Positions 34,701-36,793 of a stretch of DNA of 36,793 nucleotides are shown piece by piece. The stretch comes from Ectocarpus siliculosus (lineage: Eukaryota; Sar; Phaeophyceae; Ectocarpales; Ectocarpaceae). The first letter of the stretch is position 1; the number at the start of each line of letters is the position of its first letter. The DNA lies in contig FN649734.1 in NCBI GenBank assembly GCA_000310025.1, forward strand, positions 3,092,536 through 3,129,328, in the 5' to 3' direction. Made by a program: the position numbers and the translations under genes. The notes below the pieces were generated by a model. The model ran no database searches. It was not told the DNA's origin and was given only the letters and a program-made list of their open reading frames with translations.

Positions 34701-35473
34701 CAGGCGATGACAAGGGCAAGGCTGATGAACAGGGTCCGCTTGGTATGGCTGGCCACCCAGTACCCAAGGCGGTAGAAAAAGTTGTCGGCAGCGTCGTTGA
34801 TCCTGCCGTGCAATCGCGACCACGGGTTCCCCGTGTTAGGAACATCTGCACGTTGATTTTTCGGTGGGGGTGGTTTCGATGCGGGGGAGAGTAACGACGA
34901 AAATTGTTGGGGAGGAGGGACTGCGATGGATATAGGCTACATGATGCAATCCATTTTTTTGACGGGGATTGACGAACATGCTACAACCTCCTACTTCTGC
35001 GGCAGGCCTGTTGACTCAGACGGAAGCACTAACATAGACTACATACAATAGCTGGTTGTTGCCCAACCACAGTAGTGCTGAAGTAGTACCGTTCAGATGG
35101 CGTGTTTGGCCCAGACTACCAAACTTCTCCGCGCCCCGTGTGTTGCATATATTCATCAATCTATTGATCTACTGTACGCATTGATTGTTCATGTGAGGGG
35201 GGCGTAGTCTACCCCTGAAGAGTGGTACAGGCTGTACTGTGTACCGTCACTCAAGTCGACAATGATCCAAGGCGTGTCTGTCAACGATCTTCAAATGAGA
35301 TACATACCGTCCTGCACCCTTACTGCCTCAAAGGGAGGTCGCACGCAAGCAACGCATGCAGAGACAGGATATAGCGTTAGCCCATCTGCTATCGTTGTAC
35401 CCCCGCCCCCCTCCAGGAAACCCAAGAAGGGGATTCCATTCTGCCCGTCCGTCCGTTCAGTGGTCATGCCCAT
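19790..35473 (-). CDS. Patched/NPC1/Dispatched-type RND permease with sterol-sensing domain
   Basis: Twenty-five exons, in order: 35473-35308, 34845-34663, 33897-33826, 33205-33093, 32821-32711, 32316-32167, 31572-31495, 31118-30992, 30444-30301, 29897-29830, 29110-29014, 28487-28372, 27502-27383, 27016-26874, 25955-25847, 25417-25360, 24803-24703, 24049-23937, 23071-22930, 22637-22512, 22145-22005, 21572-21500, 21133-21066, 20599-20429, 19957-19790. Total 2958 bp, 985 aa plus TGA, with every phase compatible. Seen: TM1 RTLFISLALVIACCSGF; DLWVPANS; lumenal GSLLTKEYFDAIWEL; TM2-6 forming the SSD with GIGVDDM (Asp402, Asp403); second half EGPVDSW, TM10 GLVVDYMVH (Asp861); last TMs FRVFFKMFLVIISFGFYHGV. 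This is the 12-TM, two-loop RND plan, normal in length. Members move sterols or other lipids using ion gradients; the substrate here is unknown. Brown algae are not known to have canonical Hedgehog signalling, so a lipid-transport role is likelier. Exon 1 is least certain: ATGs at 35473 and 35467, and an upstream in-frame one near 35548. The end is also open: donor-like GACAAG|GTGTGT at 19831 could replace the last 13 codons. Confidence 0.88.
20142..20210. repeat. 23-bp minisatellite, three units
   Basis: CAAACTACG begins at 20142, 20165 and 20188; each unit ends in a GCAGCGC-type block. It lies in the last RND-gene intron (19958-20428). Confidence 0.85.
20429..22145 (-). other. C-terminal membrane half (TM8-TM12) of the RND permease
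   Basis: Exons 22145-22005, 21572-21500, 21133-21066 and 20599-20429 encode GLALAAVFALSLLVLGKVAV, VDAELLGFVYLYGLDVNSI, the TM10 motif LIMAVGLVVDYMVHLVHYFL, then GPSLLMGAGTTFLGIMPLVF. Asp861 of GLVVD is in the position of the conserved TM10 acid of RND permeases. Confidence 0.9.
20600..21065 (-). other. GC-AG intron 23 of the RND gene
   Basis: HYFLHQ (CTTCATCAG) is followed by GCGAGAGC. The acceptor is AATGAGCAG|GACCCC, giving HYFLHQ|DPRTPKDTRIADALGEIG in phase 0. No GT nearby gives a family-like junction. The donor is weaker than the other GC donor. Confidence 0.7.
23540..26800. repeat. Dispersed intronic repeat family in the RND gene
   Basis: Positions 24614-24688 and 26729-26801 share about 70 percent identity over 75 bp, including AGCACTGAGAC/GCACTGAGAC, TTTTCATTGG/TTTTTATTGG and a GGTC-ATCCCAAT-like end. 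Weaker relatives occur near 24285-24340 (GCTTTCATTGGTCAACCG) and 23545-23575 (CTCATTGGCCACTCGG, GCGGTCGATC). All four lie in introns. Confidence 0.45.
26251..26420. repeat. Local diverged duplication in an RND intron
   Basis: GAGGTGACTTTAACTCAAGG with CCCCATCTCC is echoed about 115 bp later by GGGGTGACCTTATGAAAGGA with CCCATCTCC. It lies in intron 25956-26873, where no exon fits. Confidence 0.4.
27503..28371 (-). other. GC-AG intron 12 of the RND gene
   Basis: The exon ending TTCCTGCAG is followed by GCAAGA, not GT. The next exon begins after CTCCAG with ATGACCGCC. Phase 0 and the protein FDFFLQ|MTAFVALLTMDANR support these borders. CAG|GCAAG is the typical GC-donor context. Confidence 0.8.
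28759..28798. repeat. CTG/TTG microsatellite
   Basis: Seven CTG units pass into six TTG units inside RND intron 28488-29013. Confidence 0.9.
30674..30697. repeat. Interstitial telomere-like tract in an RND intron
   Basis: TTGGGTTAGGGCTAGGGTTA followed by GGG gives two TTAGGG and one CTAGGG unit. It lies in intron 30445-30991. Confidence 0.6.
33015..33066. repeat. CAA/CAG-type microsatellite close to a splice donor
   Basis: Interrupted CAA and CAG units lie in the intron just downstream of the exon 33205-33093 (coding strand TTG/CTG). Confidence 0.8.
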
Positions 35474-36793
35474 CCCCCCAAATATAGCTAAATATTTTGC
35501 GACCCTTTCATGCAAGGAAGACTGTTCTGTTGTTCTTGTATGCATGTTTTCACTACTAGTCACACCAGCCTGATGCCAGGCAAGCACCGACTGAAGCCAA
35601 TAAACCAACCAACCAATCAAACCAAAAAGAGCGCAGATGCTGCTCTCCGCTGCTTGCTGCGCCGCTTGTTGTGCTCCCGACCTGCCGTGCCTGCTGTGGT
35701 GGCCTGCCGGTCCGCCGCTACCATGCTGAACCGCACCGCTCAGGCCAGGGTGGTTATTCTTCAGGACAACCACAGCAGAATATGCTGCCCTCACTGCTGC
35801 TACCCACCACCGCAATTCAATCTTGTCCGTCGGTGTTTGAGAGGAGACCAGCAGGCAGGGCGGTACAGAACGGTGCCGCTCAGTACATAGTCCAATCGCA
35901 GCCTGTAGGGGGGGCACGAGACAACGAGGCCTTTTTTTTTTTTGCGGCGGAACATACTTCGTAGTATGATGAACGGGCGGTGGAATTATGAAAAAAAAAT
36001 AATATAAAAAAAAATCCCAGCACAAGACGGCTACCAAACTGTCTAGTTGAGGCTGTTACCCACAGGGGAGATATCACTGTGTGCTGCTCGGGAAACCGTG
36101 GAAATACAGGTAGCTTTCTCTGACGCTATGAATTCATTACTAATTTATCTTAGATAGAGATGGATTCGTTGGGTCATATTTAGAAGAAAAAAAAAACTTA
36201 TGTACCCCGTTCGGAGATATACCAAAGGGTATTGGGATCTTTGGCCGGAGGGGGTTGTCGTTGTCGTTAAAAGCCGTTCCGGTCTTCGGTCTCCGCGCAG
36301 TTCCTTCTAACGTCCGTACTGCTCCAACTGACTCGTGCGGATGCAAAAAAAAAAAGTGATTGCTTGCCGCCCCTCCAATAAAAACAAGTGATTACTTCTT
36401 GCAAGCCACCTCTCTCTCCGTCTGCCCACCCCAGTCCCAGAAAGAGACGAGCCAGATACATTCATGCTTGCTGCGATATATATATGCATAGTTGCGGAGG
36501 CGTACCCGATGATGACCTCTTCTTGACATAGACAGCAATAAATTACTGCACAGACGGCGCCCTCGTTTCGGCCGAGGCTGGGCAGCAGTTCCTATGTAGG
36601 GTCATGCTGCGAATGATCGCACAAAACATATACCAGTTGTAGTGTAGCGTTTATTCACCGAGCTCACACATGGTGCTCAAGTTCTCAGTAGAGTTGGAGT
36701 TTCTTAGGCTCAACTTCTCTATTGCACCAAGTTCTAAAGTGCGGGCGCCTTCTGTAGTACCGCATGGGGCCGGGGATGGGGGGGTTGAGCATA
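35474..36793. other. Upstream region of the RND gene; no recognised gene
   Basis: It contains A/T homopolymers (35932-35942, 35991-36014, 36187-36196, 36344-36354) and a TATATATATGCATA stretch near 36478. The minus frame stays open from 35473 back beyond 35548, so the RND start may be slightly upstream. No other coding or RNA feature could be supported. Confidence 0.5.

Noticed and set aside
1-36793. CRISPR arrays, bacterial operons, rRNA or tRNA genes
   Set aside because: No spaced direct-repeat array, Shine-Dalgarno-led operon or cloverleaf/rRNA sequence was seen; the spliced genes are eukaryotic.

Overview
The window looks like nuclear DNA of a stramenopile, most probably a brown alga (Phaeophyceae; Ectocarpus-like). 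The reasons are GC-rich coding exons of 60-400 bp between introns of 0.3-1.9 kb, GTGAGT/GTAAGT donors, abundant CAA/CAG and CT/GA microsatellites, TTAGGG-like interstitial tracts, and an NB-ARC gene of the kind known to be expanded in brown algae. Assignment to this lineage is inference. All gene models are manual: exons were joined only where the splice signals, the reading phase and the protein-family pattern agreed.

Region 1 (1 to about 7,000, minus strand) is the 5' part of an NB-ARC (STAND-type NTPase) gene. Eight exons, about 839 codons, are in the window and the gene runs off the left edge. An N-terminal helical region with Ala/Gly-rich linkers precedes an NB-ARC core split over five exons: P-loop, 'WLQVG', Walker B, ARC1-like and a GLPL-like exon. 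The P-loop has Ala where Ser/Thr is normal. An intron holds a decayed copy of the start of the Walker B exon.

Region 2 (about 7,000-9,920) has no recognised gene. It carries a foldback element flanked by CTAATAC, a TTAGGG-like tract and short tandem repeats.

Region 3 (9,922-17,677) has two divergent genes about 380 bp apart. The minus-strand one begins at 10,341 and encodes a protein starting MGC, a potential lipidation site. The plus-strand one (10,722-17,677, seven exons, 362 aa) encodes a probably secreted or signal-anchored protein with a LecA-like (PA-IL / galactose-binding-like) beta-sandwich. Its introns hold a large inverted repeat, and two acceptors lie directly against microsatellites.

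Region 4 (17,678-19,789) is intergenic between convergent genes, with a CAA microsatellite and no recognised gene.

Region 5 (19,790-35,473, minus strand) is an essentially complete 25-exon gene, 985 codons, for a Patched/NPC1/Dispatched-type RND transporter. It has a sterol-sensing domain, acidic permease residues in both halves, and two GC-AG introns. The last 1.3 kb (35,474-36,793) is its upstream region and shows no recognised gene.

Nothing links the three main genes into one pathway. A candidate innate-immune receptor, a secreted lectin-like protein and a lipid/sterol permease share a neighbourhood; calling that a system would be speculation.
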